Origin: Blastococcus fimeti
GTDB lineage: Bacteria; Actinomycetota; Actinomycetes; Mycobacteriales; Geodermatophilaceae
Assembly (NCBI GenBank): GCA_900102115.1
Contig: FNAW01000001.1
Span: forward strand, 372,001 to 436,000
DNA: 64,000 bases
Reading direction: 5' to 3'
Shown here: positions 26,201 to 35,476 of the stretch, in pieces
Layout: every line of letters begins with the position of its first letter
How positions within the stretch are numbered: the first letter of the stretch is position 1
Notes under the pieces: generated by a model
The model's input: only the letters and a program-made list of their open reading frames with translations
Told to the model about the DNA's origin: nothing
Database searches by the model: none
Made by a program: the position numbers and the translations under genes

Positions 26201-29200
26201 GTGACGACCCCCGCGGACACCGACGCGGCGCCCGGGGGTGGGCGCGACCGTCGCCGGGTCCTCGCCTGGGTGCTCGCCGGGCTGACCCTGCTGCTCGCGG
26301 TGACGCTGCCCCTGGCGCCGGTGCACGTGGACACCCCGGAGGTCCAGTGGCCGCTGGACCGGGACGATCCGCAGTCGACCGTCGCCCTGTTCATGCCCTA
26401 CCGGCCGATCGACCTGCAGGCCGAGATCCCGTGCGCGGCCGTCACCGCCCTGGCCGGCCGGCAGGACCCGGGTGCGGCGCGCGGAGTGCTCCTCGCCACG
26501 ACCGTCCCGGACTCCGAGCGGGGCAGCGCGCGCGGGCTGCGTGCGACGGTCACCGAGTCGAACATGCGCATCCTCTCCTCGGGCGAGGAGCTGTACAGCG
26601 GCGACCTTCCCGCGTCGTCGGACTGCACCTTCGTGATCACCGCGCTCCAGTCCGGGACGACGGTGACGCTCGAGCAGCCCGGCGCCGACCCCGAGGTGCT
26701 CGCCGACCGGCCGGGCCTCGACGTCCCCGAGGTCACCGCGTTCACCACCGACCTCACCGCCGCGGACGGCTCCTCGCCGTCGGTCACCGCCCATCCGGAC
26801 GCGCGGTTCCAGACCTCCCCGACGGCCCTCAAGACGGCGCTCGTCGTCGCCCACGTCGCCGCGCTGCTCGGCTGCCTCTGGCTGCTGTGGCGGGCCGGCC
26901 CCGCGTCCCCGCGCCGCCGCCGGGAGCCGCTGCCCGCCCTCGTGCAGCCCCCGACCGGGCGCGGCGGGCGGGCCTGGGCCGTGCTGGCGGACGTCGGCGT
27001 CGTGGTCACGCTCGTGGTGTGGACCCTCATCGGGTTCATCAACACCGACGACTACTACTACAGCGCCGAGGCGCGGACGCTGGACTCGGCCGGGTACGTC
27101 GGCAACCAGTTCCGCTTCTTCAACGTCCCCGAGATCCCGTTCATCCTCCACCAGACGCTGCTCGCCCCCCTGACCGAGCTCTCCACCCAGCCGCTGGTGC
27201 TGCGGCTGCCCTCCCTGGTCGCCGGCCTGGCCGTCTGGTGGCTGCTCACCCGTCAGCTCGTGCCGCTCCTGGTCGACCGGCCGCACCCGGCCCTGCGGAT
27301 CGTGGCCGGCGTGGCACTGCTGGCCTGGTGGCTGCCGTGGAACATCGGCGCCCGGCCCGAGTTCCTGATCACGCTCGCCTGGGCGGCCACGCTCACCCTG
27401 GCGCTGCAGGCGATCCGCCGCGAGCGCGTGTGGCTGCTCGGCGCGGCCGCGCTCGTCGCCGGCACCGCCGTCACCATCACCGCCTCCGGCCTGTCCTGCG
27501 CGGCCACCCTGGTCGTGCTGCTCCCCCGGCTGTGGCCGCTGCTGCGCCGCTCCGCGCTGGGCCTGTGGGCGACGGTCGCGCTGATGCTGGCCTCGGCCAG
27601 CGTCGCGGCCACCATCGTCTTCTCCGACGCCACCCTCGCCAGCGCGCTCACCGCGTTGCGGGTGCACCGCGAGGTGCCGCCGGTCGAGCCCTGGTACAAG
27701 GAGGTGCTGCGCTACTACTACCTGACGCTGGGCGACGACCCGGCGCAGCGCACCTTCGGCCGCCAGCTCGCGGTGGTGCTCACCCTCGCCGTCCTCATCG
27801 GCGTCTCGGTGACCCTGACGCGGACCACCCGTCCCGGGGCGCTGCGCACCACGTGGGCGGTCCCGGCCCTGGCCTACGTCGCCGCCAACCTCGCGTTCCT
27901 GCCCTCCCCCACGAAGTGGACCCACCACTTCGGCGCACTGGCCGCCCCGGGCGCGCTGCTGCTCACCGTCGGCGTCGCGGTGCTCGTCCGGCGCCGTCCC
28001 GATCGATGGGCCTCGGCCGCCCTCGCGGTCGGCCTGGTCCTGGCCGCCGCGACCGCGTTCCACGCCGGCAACCACCAGGTCGAGTACTCCGCCTACCGGG
28101 TGCTGCGGGACGTCCCGGGGGTGCTCGGGAACCCGGCCGCGTGGGTGGCCGGGACCCTCGCGGTCCTCGGGCTGCTCTGGTGGCGGGCCCGCCGCTCGTC
28201 CGAGCCGGGTGCCGCCGCGTACCGCCCGTGGCCGGAAGCGGCGATCACGGTCGTGGTGACGGCGCTGGTCGCGTCGATCCTCGTGCAGACCGCGAGCGCC
28301 TCGGCGTCCAACATCCTGCTGCGGGACACCTGGTCGATGGTCGGCGACACCACGTCGGTCCTGCGCGGGGACCCGGGGTGCGGCTTCGCCGACGACGCCG
28401 TCGCGCTCACCCGCACGGCGCGGTTGCCGAGCACCGACGTCGGCGACCCCGCCGCGCCGCCGTCCGACGACGACACCTCGCTGCAGAACGCCTTCGAGAA
28501 CCGCGAGGTGGTCCCGCAGGAGGTCGACCGGTGGACCACGCGGACCGACGAGCCGGTCGACCAGACCATCGAACTGGTGACGCCGTGGTTCGACCTGGCG
28601 GAGATGACCACGCGGGACGTGCTGGCGATGGGCATCGCCGGGAACCCCGACGGCGGGACGACGGTCGTCGCCGAGTACGCCGACGCCGGGGCCCGGGTGC
28701 TGCCCGACGTGTTCCCGGTGGACCCGGACGAGGTCGAGGACCTCGCCTCGGGCTCGTGGACCCGGGAGAACCTCGGCGCGCGGCAGGAGCTGCCCGCGGA
28801 CGCGGCCCTGGTGCGGTTCCGGTTGACCGACCGGAACCTGACCGCCGAGGGTTGGCTGACCGTGACGGCGCCCTACCTGGTGGTCGGGCAGCCCCTCAGC
28901 GAGCTCTTCGACGGGGCGTCGGTCGGGCTCGACTGGCCGATCGGGTTCAACATGCCGTGCGTCGACCCCCCGAGGGTCGCCGACGGCATGGTCGAACCGG
29001 TCGAGTGGCTGGTCTTCAGCGACACGTTCGCCGACTCCCCCGACATCACGATCATCGACTACCGCGGCGGGGCGTACGGGACGGTGGAGGAGGTCGCCCG
29101 GTTCACCACGTACCGCGGCTTCCTCCCGGGCACCTCTCCGGACGTCGAGTGGGGCCGGCTCGTGGCGCTGGACTACCAGCTGCCGACCGACGCCTTCCGC

Positions 29201-29278
29201 GTCGAGGAGGGCAGCCGCACCATCGCCGGCTGGGGCTGGTGGCCGGAGGCCGGCCCGGGCCCCTCGCCGGAGGAGTGA
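26201..29278 (+). CDS. Emb-type arabinosyltransferase (GT53)
   Basis: A 1025-residue GT-C protein of the EmbA/B/C family, which transfers arabinose from decaprenylphosphoryl-arabinose to a growing arabinan outside the membrane. The first helix is followed by an extracytoplasmic jelly-roll domain (VTLPLAPVHVDTPEVQWP). The GT-C acidic pair D283-D284 is in FINTDDYYYSAEAR, and FNVPEIPFILHQTLLAPL is the conserved proline motif region. About a dozen further helices precede a ~300-residue C-terminal carbohydrate-binding-like domain (WFDLAEMTTRDVLAMGIAG). Only one Emb protein is seen here, whereas mycobacteria have three adjacent ones. It sits beside its donor genes. Confidence 0.92.
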   Translation: MTTPADTDAAPGGGRDRRRVLAWVLAGLTLLLAVTLPLAPVHVDTPEVQWPLDRDDPQSTVALFMPYRPIDLQAEIPCAAVTALAGRQDPGAARGVLLATTVPDSERGSARGLRATVTESNMRILSSGEELYSGDLPASSDCTFVITALQSGTTVTLEQPGADPEVLADRPGLDVPEVTAFTTDLTAADGSSPSVTAHPDARFQTSPTALKTALVVAHVAALLGCLWLLWRAGPASPRRRREPLPALVQPPTGRGGRAWAVLADVGVVVTLVVWTLIGFINTDDYYYSAEARTLDSAGYVGNQFRFFNVPEIPFILHQTLLAPLTELSTQPLVLRLPSLVAGLAVWWLLTRQLVPLLVDRPHPALRIVAGVALLAWWLPWNIGARPEFLITLAWAATLTLALQAIRRERVWLLGAAALVAGTAVTITASGLSCAATLVVLLPRLWPLLRRSALGLWATVALMLASASVAATIVFSDATLASALTALRVHREVPPVEPWYKEVLRYYYLTLGDDPAQRTFGRQLAVVLTLAVLIGVSVTLTRTTRPGALRTTWAVPALAYVAANLAFLPSPTKWTHHFGALAAPGALLLTVGVAVLVRRRPDRWASAALAVGLVLAAATAFHAGNHQVEYSAYRVLRDVPGVLGNPAAWVAGTLAVLGLLWWRARRSSEPGAAAYRPWPEAAITVVVTALVASILVQTASASASNILLRDTWSMVGDTTSVLRGDPGCGFADDAVALTRTARLPSTDVGDPAAPPSDDDTSLQNAFENREVVPQEVDRWTTRTDEPVDQTIELVTPWFDLAEMTTRDVLAMGIAGNPDGGTTVVAEYADAGARVLPDVFPVDPDEVEDLASGSWTRENLGARQELPADAALVRFRLTDRNLTAEGWLTVTAPYLVVGQPLSELFDGASVGLDWPIGFNMPCVDPPRVADGMVEPVEWLVFSDTFADSPDITIIDYRGGAYGTVEEVARFTTYRGFLPGTSPDVEWGRLVALDYQLPTDAFRVEEGSRTIAGWGWWPEAGPGPSPEE

Positions 29279-29347
29279 CCGGTCGGCGCAGCAGGCTGCG
29301 GGCGATCACTGCTCCGCCGAGGGGTGGCCGGGCACGACCAGCGACAT

Positions 29348-29366
29348 CTCATCCCCACCGGACGAA
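29348..29366. promoter_or_regulatory. Dyad operator candidate, copy 1 (nhaC)
   Basis: CTCATCC-CCACC-GGACGAA is a 7-5-7 imperfect inverted repeat. It is 17 of 19 identical to the copy before arcA, and the match continues a few bases on either side. Confidence 0.55.
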
Positions 29367-29381
29367 GCCGGGCCTGAGGGC

Positions 29382-29405
29382 GTAGCGGCAGCCTTCTGCC
29401 GCTGC
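29382..29405 (+). terminator. Hairpin downstream of the arabinosyltransferase
   Basis: The perfect 8-bp stem AGCGGCAG-CCTT-CTGCCGCT extends by one G-U and one G-C pair. It lies about 100 bases after the Emb stop and could instead be a leader structure of nhaC. Confidence 0.4.
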
Positions 29406-29604
29406 CCAGCACCCGCCGCCCGCAAGGCACGCGTGTCGGCGGCGGCCCTGCCGCCCGCTGCCCGGCGGCCGTCGAGCTGACCCGGTCGGCGGAACGGGCG
29501 ACGGGGTCGTGCTGACCGAAGCTGAGCTCGGCCCACGGACAGCCCGTCCGCTGGTCCCGTAGAAGGTCGCGTCCGCCCCACGGCTTCCGATCGAGAGGCA
29601 CGGC

Positions 29605-31092
29605 ATGGATGAGAGCGGTGCCACGGCACCGAGGCGACCGTCGCTCATCGATGTCCTCGTGCCGTTGATCGCGTTGGCGGCCCTGATCGCCGGCTGCCTG
29701 TTCCTGTTCGGCCTGGACGCCCTGGACGGGCCCCTGCAGGTGGCGCTGGTGGTGTGCGCCGCGATCGCGGCGCTGATCGCGCTGAAGAACGGGCACCGCT
29801 GGGAGGAGGTCCAGAACGCCGGGCAGGAGGCGGTCGCCTCGGTGACGAGTGCGATGTTCATCCTGCTGGCCGTCGGCGCGCTGATCGGCACCTGGAACCT
29901 GTCCGGCACCATCCCCACCCTCGTCTACTACGGCATCCAGGTGCTCTCCCCGTCATGGTTCTACGCGGCCACGGCGATCATCTGCGGAATCGTCGCGCTC
30001 AGCATCGGGAGCTCCTGGACCACCGCGGCCACGATCGGCGTCGGGCTGGTCGGCATCGCCGGCCTGCTCGACGTCTCGGTGGCGATCACGGCCGGTGCGG
30101 TCATCTCCGGCGCCTATCTCGGCGACAAGACCTCGCCGCTGTCGGAGACCACCATCCTGACCGCCCAGATGGTGGGCGTCGACCCGCGCGTGCACATCAA
30201 ACGCCAGGTGTGGACCTCCGCGCCGGCGTTCCTGGTCGCGCTCGTCGTCTTCTTCGTGCTCGGCTTCGTCAGGGCCCCGGACGTACGCGACTCGGTGTCG
30301 ACCACCACGGAGCTGGCCGACCTGGACCAGTTGTTCTGGATCAGCCCGGTGAACCTCCTGCCCCTGGTGCTGCTGGTCGTGCTGTCGGTGCGCAAGGCGC
30401 CGGCGTCGCTCTCCCTGCTCGGGTCGGCGCTGTTCGCCGGGGCGCTCGCGGCCTTCACTCAGCCGCAGGTCGTCTCCGACTTCGTCGCCGGCGGAGGCAA
30501 CGTGGTGGTGGAGTCGATCACGGCGACTTGGCAGACCATGGCGACCGGCTTCACCGCCGACACCGGCCTCGCCGATGTCGACCTACTGGTCTCCCGCGGC
30601 GGCATGGACAGCATGCTCCTCACGCTCTGGCTGATCTTCGGGGCCGTGACCTTCGGCGTCCTGCTGGAGAAGTTCGGGCTGATCGCGCGGCTGGTCGATC
30701 CGATGGTCGCCGCTGCGAGGAGCACCGGACGGCTGTTCGTCACCGTCTTCGCCTGCGCCTTCGGCTTGAACGTCGTCGCCGGCGACCAGTACATCGCCCT
30801 GGTCCTGCCCGCCCGCATCTTCCGCGTCGAGTTCGCGCGGCGAGGCCTCGCACCGACGAACCTGTCCCGGCTGGCCGCCGACAGCGGCACCGTCACCTCC
30901 CCGCTGGTGCCGTGGAACTCGTGCGGCGCATTCATGGCGGCCACCCTCGGCGTCTCCACGCTGCTCTACGCGCCATGGGCCGTCTTCTGCTACGCGAGCC
31001 CCGCGCTCAGCGTCCTCTACGGCGTCACCGGTTTCGCGATCGAGAAGGTCGAGCCGACGGCGCTCGATCAGCCCACGAGAGAGATGAGCTGA
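29605..31092 (+). CDS. nhaC: NhaC family antiporter
   Basis: A 495-residue inner-membrane protein with about 11-12 helices. The family signature is GAYLGDKTSPLSETTILTAQMVGVD, preceded by GSSWTTAATIGVGLVGIA. NhaC members exchange Na+ for H+, and some members near amino-acid genes carry organic solutes. It is directly followed, two bases later, by an ArcD-like exchanger and lies in the arginine deiminase cluster. A role in pH homeostasis coupled to arginine breakdown, or in arginine-related exchange, is plausible. The ATG at 29605 has only a weak ribosome binding site (GAGAGGCACGGC). Confidence 0.88.
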   Translation: MDESGATAPRRPSLIDVLVPLIALAALIAGCLFLFGLDALDGPLQVALVVCAAIAALIALKNGHRWEEVQNAGQEAVASVTSAMFILLAVGALIGTWNLSGTIPTLVYYGIQVLSPSWFYAATAIICGIVALSIGSSWTTAATIGVGLVGIAGLLDVSVAITAGAVISGAYLGDKTSPLSETTILTAQMVGVDPRVHIKRQVWTSAPAFLVALVVFFVLGFVRAPDVRDSVSTTTELADLDQLFWISPVNLLPLVLLVVLSVRKAPASLSLLGSALFAGALAAFTQPQVVSDFVAGGGNVVVESITATWQTMATGFTADTGLADVDLLVSRGGMDSMLLTLWLIFGAVTFGVLLEKFGLIARLVDPMVAAARSTGRLFVTVFACAFGLNVVAGDQYIALVLPARIFRVEFARRGLAPTNLSRLAADSGTVTSPLVPWNSCGAFMAATLGVSTLLYAPWAVFCYASPALSVLYGVTGFAIEKVEPTALDQPTREMS

Positions 31093-31094
31093 CG

Positions 31095-32576
31095 ATGGTC
31101 GACACGGTCCCTCCCCCTCGCGTCGCCGATGCGGCTGCCGAGGCCCCGAGCGCAGTGTCGGGGAAGATGAGCGTCCCCACGCTGACCGCCATGGTCGTCG
31201 GCAGCATGGTCGGTGCCGGTGTGTTCTCGCTGCCGGCCCGGTTCGGCGTGGCCACCGGCATCCTCGGCTCGCTGATCGCCTGGGCGATCGCGGGTGCCGG
31301 GATGCTGATGCTCGCCTTCGTGTTCCAGAACCTCGCCATCCGCAAGCCGGACCTGGACTCCGGGGTCTTCATCTACGCCAAGGCCGGCTTCGGCGACTAC
31401 GTCGGGTTCAACTCCGCGATCGGTTTCTGGGCCAGCGCGGTCGCCGGAAACACCTTCTACTGGGTGTTCATCACCGCGACCCTCGGCGCCTTCTTCCCCG
31501 CCTTCGGCGACGGCGACACGGTCCTCGCGGTGGCGCTCGGCACGGCCGGGATCTGGCTGTTCCACACCCTGATCGCGCGGGGCATCCGGGACGCCGCCGT
31601 GATCAACCGGATCGTGACCATCTTCAAGATCCTGCCGATCCTGGTCTTCATCATCGTGCTGTTCATCGCCTTCGACGCCGGCGTCTTCGCCGACAACTGG
31701 ACCGCCTACGGCTACGGCGACCTCGGCGGGCTCGACGAGCAGGTCCGCAACACCATGCTCATCACGGTGTTCGTCTTCCTCGGCATCGAGGGCGCCAGCG
31801 TGTACTCCCGCTACGCCAAGCGACGCGAGGACGTGGGCAGGGCGACCGTCCTCGGGTTCCTGAGCGTGCTGGCGATCTTCTCCCTGGTGACCCTGTCGAG
31901 CTACGCGGTCATGACCCAGCCGGAGATCGCCGCGACCCGCCAGCCGTCGATGATCGGCGTGTTCGAGTCCGTCGTCGGCGAGTGGGGCAGCTGGTTCATC
32001 AGCGCCGGCGTCATCATCTCCGTGCTCGGCGCGTACCTCGCCTGGACCCTGATGGCCGCCGAGGTGATGTACATGCCGGCCCGCAACGAGGACTTCCCCA
32101 GGCTGTTGGGCCGGGAGAACGAGAACGGGACGCCGATCACCGCTCTCGTGGTCAGTTCCCTGGCGGTCCAGGCGCTGCTCGCCGCGACGCTCGTGCTGAG
32201 CGACGCGCTGAACTTCATGCTCGACCTGTGCGCCAGCCTGGCGTTGATCCCGTACTTCCTCGCCGCCGCCTACGGGCTGAAGCTCGGCCTCACCGGGGAG
32301 GGCTACGAGGGCGTGGACCGGAGGACGCGCCGCAAGGAGGCGGCCTTCGCAGGGATCGCCACCGCGTACACGCTCTTCCTCTTCGAGGCCGCCGGTCTGG
32401 AGTTCCTGCTGCTGGCCACGGTGCTCCTGGCCCCGGCCACGCTGCTCTACGTGAAGGCGCGCAGCGAACGCGGCCGGCGGCTGTTCACCCCCACCGAGAT
32501 GGCGCTCTGCGCCGTGATCGTGGCCGGCGGGATCACCGGCGTCATCGGCCTGGGGAGCGGCTTCATCGCCATCTGA
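31095..32576 (+). CDS. arcD: APC family arginine/ornithine-type antiporter
   Basis: A 493-residue APC-superfamily exchanger with about 12-13 helices. The substrate-loop signature is GSMVGAGVFSLPARFG, followed by the conserved acidic/aromatic region FLGIEGASVYSRYAKRREDVG in helix 6, where basic amino-acid antiporters contact ligand. It matches the basic amino acid/polyamine antiporter group that includes ArcD. It would import arginine in exchange for ornithine or citrulline to feed the deiminase at 34185. The ATG lies two bases after the nhaC stop, so both are one transcript. No arcB or arcC is in the window. Confidence 0.85.
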   Translation: MVDTVPPPRVADAAAEAPSAVSGKMSVPTLTAMVVGSMVGAGVFSLPARFGVATGILGSLIAWAIAGAGMLMLAFVFQNLAIRKPDLDSGVFIYAKAGFGDYVGFNSAIGFWASAVAGNTFYWVFITATLGAFFPAFGDGDTVLAVALGTAGIWLFHTLIARGIRDAAVINRIVTIFKILPILVFIIVLFIAFDAGVFADNWTAYGYGDLGGLDEQVRNTMLITVFVFLGIEGASVYSRYAKRREDVGRATVLGFLSVLAIFSLVTLSSYAVMTQPEIAATRQPSMIGVFESVVGEWGSWFISAGVIISVLGAYLAWTLMAAEVMYMPARNEDFPRLLGRENENGTPITALVVSSLAVQALLAATLVLSDALNFMLDLCASLALIPYFLAAAYGLKLGLTGEGYEGVDRRTRRKEAAFAGIATAYTLFLFEAAGLEFLLLATVLLAPATLLYVKARSERGRRLFTPTEMALCAVIVAGGITGVIGLGSGFIAI

Positions 32577-32630
32577 CGAGGCCGCCACCACCTCACCGTG
32601 CCCGACTCGAGCTCGCCCCCTGGAGGTCCC

Positions 32631-33200
32631 ATGAACCGCACCGGAGCCGCCGGAACGATCCTGCTCCTCCTGCTGGTGCTCGCCGGCTGCGGCTCGGGGC
32701 AGACGTCGTCGGATCCCTTCTTCGGCCGCGCCCGGATCGGGCTCGACAGCGTGGACGGGCAGGTCGGCCCGCTCCGGCTGCTCAGCGTCTCCATCGCGTC
32801 CCCGGGAACGCGGGGCAGCATCCACATCGCCGGCGACAGCGCCGCGCTCCTCGTGACGATCGCGAACGAGGGCGAGGAGGAGGACGAGCTCACCGGGGCG
32901 AGCACCGCCGTCGCGGAACGCATCGTGCTCCGCGACGGCGACCGGGACCGCGACGGCGACGACGGCCGGGACTCCGACCTGGAGGTGCCCGTGCCTGCCG
33001 GCGGTGTGGCAGTGGTCCGCGACGTGACCGGGCTGCACCTGGAACTGTCGGAGCTGCAGGAGCGGCTGCGGAGCGGGTTCAGCGTTCCGGTCACCTTCGA
33101 GTTCCGTGACGCCGGCCCGGTGACGCTCGAGGTCCCGGTCCGCACCTACGACGACGTCCGACCGGACAGGTTCTCGAGCTCGTTGCCGTGCTGCGCCTGA
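32631..33200 (+). CDS. Lipoprotein, possible LpqE/PCuAC-like domain
   Basis: A 189-residue predicted lipoprotein. The signal peptide ends in LVLAGC with lipidated Cys20. The mature part reads as a beta-sandwich (LRLLSVSIASPG, LLVTIANEGEEEDELTGAST, VPVTFEFRDAGPVTLEVPV), like LpqE/copper-chaperone-fold lipoproteins. The Met/His copper ligands of true PCuAC proteins are not seen. An Asp/Arg-rich run at residues 101-116 (RDGDRDRDGDDGRDSD) interrupts the fold and could be a cation-binding loop. The ATG at 32631 follows TGGAGGT. It may be cotranscribed with nhaC-arcD (54-bp gap). Function is unknown. Confidence 0.7.
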   Translation: MNRTGAAGTILLLLLVLAGCGSGQTSSDPFFGRARIGLDSVDGQVGPLRLLSVSIASPGTRGSIHIAGDSAALLVTIANEGEEEDELTGASTAVAERIVLRDGDRDRDGDDGRDSDLEVPVPAGGVAVVRDVTGLHLELSELQERLRSGFSVPVTFEFRDAGPVTLEVPVRTYDDVRPDRFSSSLPCCA

Positions 33201-33268
33201 CCGCCGTGCGATCGACGCGACGCGCTGCACCCGCTCGCTCGCCGGCGGCCCATGGCCGGTCCTGCTGA

Positions 33269-33784
33269 CTACGCGGTCCCCTGGAGGACGGGGGGCTCGT
33301 CATCGACGAACGCTGCACGCAGGATGTCCTCCTGCTCCCGGGAGAGGTTCGTGTGCATCAGGTGTGGGCGCCGCCCGGTGAACGCCTCCCGTACCCGGTC
33401 CAGGACGGCGTCGGAGGTCAGCACGAACAGCGCCGACGTGCCGGGGGTGACCTCCTCCCGCACGCGCTCGATGAAGGTGTCGTCGATCCCGACGTCGGTG
33501 AGCCGACCGGTGAGCGCGCCGGCCGCCGCGCCGATGGCCGCTCCGAGCAGCGGGACGAGGAAGAGCAGGCCGAACAGCATGCCCCAGAAGGCCCCGCCGA
33601 GGGCGCCGGCGCTGGTGAGGTCCCGTAGCTGCCGGGTCCTCGGCTTCCTCGCGTCCGGCGGCCAGGACACCGTCGCCGCGTCGTGCACGGTGATCAACTG
33701 TTGCCGGGCGAGGTCGGTGAGGGTGACGACGGCCGCGTCGGCCCCGTCCGGGGTGTCGAAGCGCCATACGCTCAGGGTGGACAT
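33269..33784 (-). CDS. DUF1269-like membrane protein
   Basis: A 171-residue protein. It has a soluble start (STLSVWRFDTPDGADAAVVTL), then a glycine-rich hydrophobic hairpin (GALGGAFWGMLFGLLFLVPLL, then GAAIGAAAGALTG), then LTDVGIDDTFIERVREEVTPGTSALFVL. This is the order typical of DUF1269 proteins, which are often stress-induced in actinobacteria. The ATG at 33784 follows a good GGAAGGGAG site. It is transcribed away from arcA, and a copy of the 19-bp dyad lies 65 bp upstream. The molecular role is unknown. Confidence 0.82.
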   Translation of the reverse strand: MSTLSVWRFDTPDGADAAVVTLTDLARQQLITVHDAATVSWPPDARKPRTRQLRDLTSAGALGGAFWGMLFGLLFLVPLLGAAIGAAAGALTGRLTDVGIDDTFIERVREEVTPGTSALFVLTSDAVLDRVREAFTGRRPHLMHTNLSREQEDILRAAFVDDEPPVLQGTA

Positions 33785-33848
33785 CGGGGCTCCCTTCCTG
33801 CAGGTCCGTCTGCCCGCCGAATCCTCCGGGCCCCCCTCACCGGGCCGC

Positions 33849-33867
33849 CTCCTCTGCTCGGGGTGAG
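33849..33867. promoter_or_regulatory. Dyad operator candidate, copy 2 (DUF1269-like gene)
   Basis: CTCCTCT-GCTCG-GGGTGAG keeps the outer CTC/GAG and the 7-5-7 spacing. Its right arm is identical to that of the copy before the LAL regulator. Confidence 0.45.
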
Positions 33868-33900
33868 AGCTCCGGGGGCCGGCGCCGAAGACAGGATCCG

Positions 33901-33958
33901 GCGCCCCCGTCCCGGACCCGGTGCCCCCGTCCCGGACCCGGTGCCCCCGTCCCGGACC
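33901..33958 (+). repeat. 2.9 copies of a 20-bp tandem repeat
   Basis: The unit gtgcccccgtcccggacccg occurs at 33901 (one mismatch), 33921 and 33941 (last two bases differ). It lies in the 400-bp gap between the divergent DUF1269-like gene and arcA, between their two dyads. No gene is supported in this gap. Confidence 0.85.
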
Positions 33959-34047
33959 AAGAGGACGGTCGGAGCGACCCGACACCCCGCGGAGGGTCCC
34001 GAGGAGTGGCGCTCCCGGTCAGCCACCGTTGGCCCTCTCGGACACGT

Positions 34048-34066
34048 CTCATCCCCAGCGGACGAG
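34048..34066. promoter_or_regulatory. Dyad operator candidate, copy 3 (arcA)
   Basis: CTCATCC-CCAGC-GGACGAG is the most symmetrical copy, with one mismatch between arms. It lies 118 bp before the arcA ATG. Confidence 0.55.
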
Positions 34067-34184
34067 GCCGGACAGCAGGCTGGGGGGCAACGTCCGGCCT
34101 CTGCGCGGCACTGCGCTGCAGGGCGCCCGTCCTGCCCTGGTCCGGTGCCCGCTGACCCTGTCTCGAACGAGGAGCGTGCGGACG

Positions 34185-35459
34185 ATGACCGACACCACGA
34201 CGTCCCGGGCCGTCGCGAGCGCGCCGGCCGCCGCCTACGGCGTGCACTCCGAGGTCGGTGTGCTGCGCAAGGTGCTGGTGTGCGCGCCCGGTCTGGCCCA
34301 CCAGCGGCTGACCCCGACCAACTCCGACGACCTGCTCTTCGACGACGTGATGTGGGTGCAGAACGCCCGCCGGGACCATGCCGAGTTCGTGACGATGATG
34401 CGCGATCGCGGCGTCGAGGTGGTCGAGCTGCACGACGTGCTGGCCGAGACGTTGGCCGTCCCGGAGGCCAAGACCTGGTTGCTGGACCGCAAGATCACCG
34501 CCAACGAGGTCGGCCTCGGTCTGATCGAGGACACCCGCGCGTTCCTCGGCGAGCTCGACGACCGGAGGCTGGCCGAGTTCCTGATCGGCGGGCTGTCCAC
34601 CGCCGACCTGCCCGCCGACTTCCGCCCCGGCTACGTGGCCCTGGCACGGGAGTCCACCGGTGCGCGCGAGTACCTGATGCCCCCGCTACCGAACACGCTC
34701 TACACCCGTGACACCACCTGCTGGATCTACGGCGGACTCACCCTCAACCCGCTGTACTGGCCGGCCCGGCACGACGAAACGCTGCTCTACAAGGCGGTCT
34801 ACACCTTCCACCCGGACTTCTCCGGCGCCCGCGTGTGGTGGGGGGACCCGGAGCGGGACTGGGGCCAGGCCACGCTCGAAGGCGGCGACGTCATGCCGAT
34901 CGGCAACGGCGCGGTCGCCGTCGGGATGAGCGAGCGCACCTCCCGCCAGGCGATCACCCAGTTCGCCGGCGCCCTGTTCGCCGAAGGGGCGGCCGACCGG
35001 GTGGTCGTCGCCGGGATGCCCAAGCTGCGCGCGGCGATGCACCTGGACACCGTGTTCACCTTCGCCGACCGCGACCTGGCCACGGCGTACGCCGACATCG
35101 TCGACGGCATCCACACGTTCTCCCTGCGCCCCGGGGACAAGGAGCCGGTCGAGGTGACCGAGGAGAAGGAGTCGTTCACCACGGTCGTCGCCGACGCCCT
35201 CGGCCTGCGCGAGCTGCGCGTGCTGCCCACCGGAGGGGACGCCTACGAGAGCGAGCGCCAGCAGTGGGACAGCGGCAACAACGTCGTCGCCGTAGCCCCT
35301 GGCGTCGTCTTCGCCTACGACCGCAACACCACCACCAACGCCCTGCTGCGCAACGCCGGCGTCGAGGTCCTCCCCATCGTCGGTGCCGAGCTCGGCCGCG
35401 GTCGGGGCGGCGGCCACTGCATGACCTGCCCGATCGTCCGCGACCCCGTCGACTTCTGA
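34185..35459 (+). CDS. arcA: Arginine deiminase
   Basis: A 424-residue enzyme that hydrolyses arginine to citrulline and ammonia in the cytoplasm. The guanidino-modifying fold shows [37 protein letters not shown] (the E-GGD substrate-binding pair), [11 protein letters not shown] with the catalytic histidine, and [14 protein letters not shown] with nucleophile Cys412. Length equals the bacterial ArcA norm. The ATG at 34185 follows GAGGAGCGTGCGGACG, giving a slightly distant ribosome binding site. The usual downstream partners (ornithine carbamoyltransferase, carbamate kinase) do not follow; a META-domain lipoprotein does. Confidence 0.95.
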   Translation: MTDTTTSRAVASAPAAAYGVHSEVGVLRKVLVCAPGLAHQRLTPTNSDDLLFDDVMWVQNARRDHAEFVTMMRDRGVEVVELHDVLAETLAVPEAKTWLLDRKITANEVGLGLIEDTRAFLGELDDRRLAEFLIGGLSTADLPADFRPGYVALARESTGAREYLMPPLPNTLYTRDTTCWIYGGLTLNPLYWPARHDETLLYKAVYTFHPDFSGARVWWGDPERDWGQATLEGGDVMPIGNGAVAVGMSERTSRQAITQFAGALFAEGAADRVVVAGMPKLRAAMHLDTVFTFADRDLATAYADIVDGIHTFSLRPGDKEPVEVTEEKESFTTVVADALGLRELRVLPTGGDAYESERQQWDSGNNVVAVAPGVVFAYDRNTTTNALLRNAGVEVLPIVGAELGRGRGGGHCMTCPIVRDPVDF

Positions 35460-35476
35460 GCGTTCGGACGGCGGCC

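Larger units (their letters stand above)
29279..29604. other. 326-bp non-coding gap before nhaC
   Basis: No supported gene. It holds the 19-bp dyad at 29348-29366 and a hairpin at 29382-29405. The rest is GC-rich without clear promoter hexamers. The long distance to nhaC (about 240 bp from the dyad) suggests an extended leader or a missed upstream start site. Confidence 0.6.

Noticed and set aside
23714..28075. 1453-codon open frame on the minus strand
   Set aside because: Only its last 328 codons (ubiA) are real. The rest is antisense to the TIGR03089 and Emb genes and is low-complexity Arg/Gly/Gln sequence, an artefact of very high GC.
32598..32630. Upstream GTG start for the 32631 lipoprotein
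   Set aside because: It would put polar residues before the signal peptide, while the ATG at 32631 directly follows TGGAGGT.
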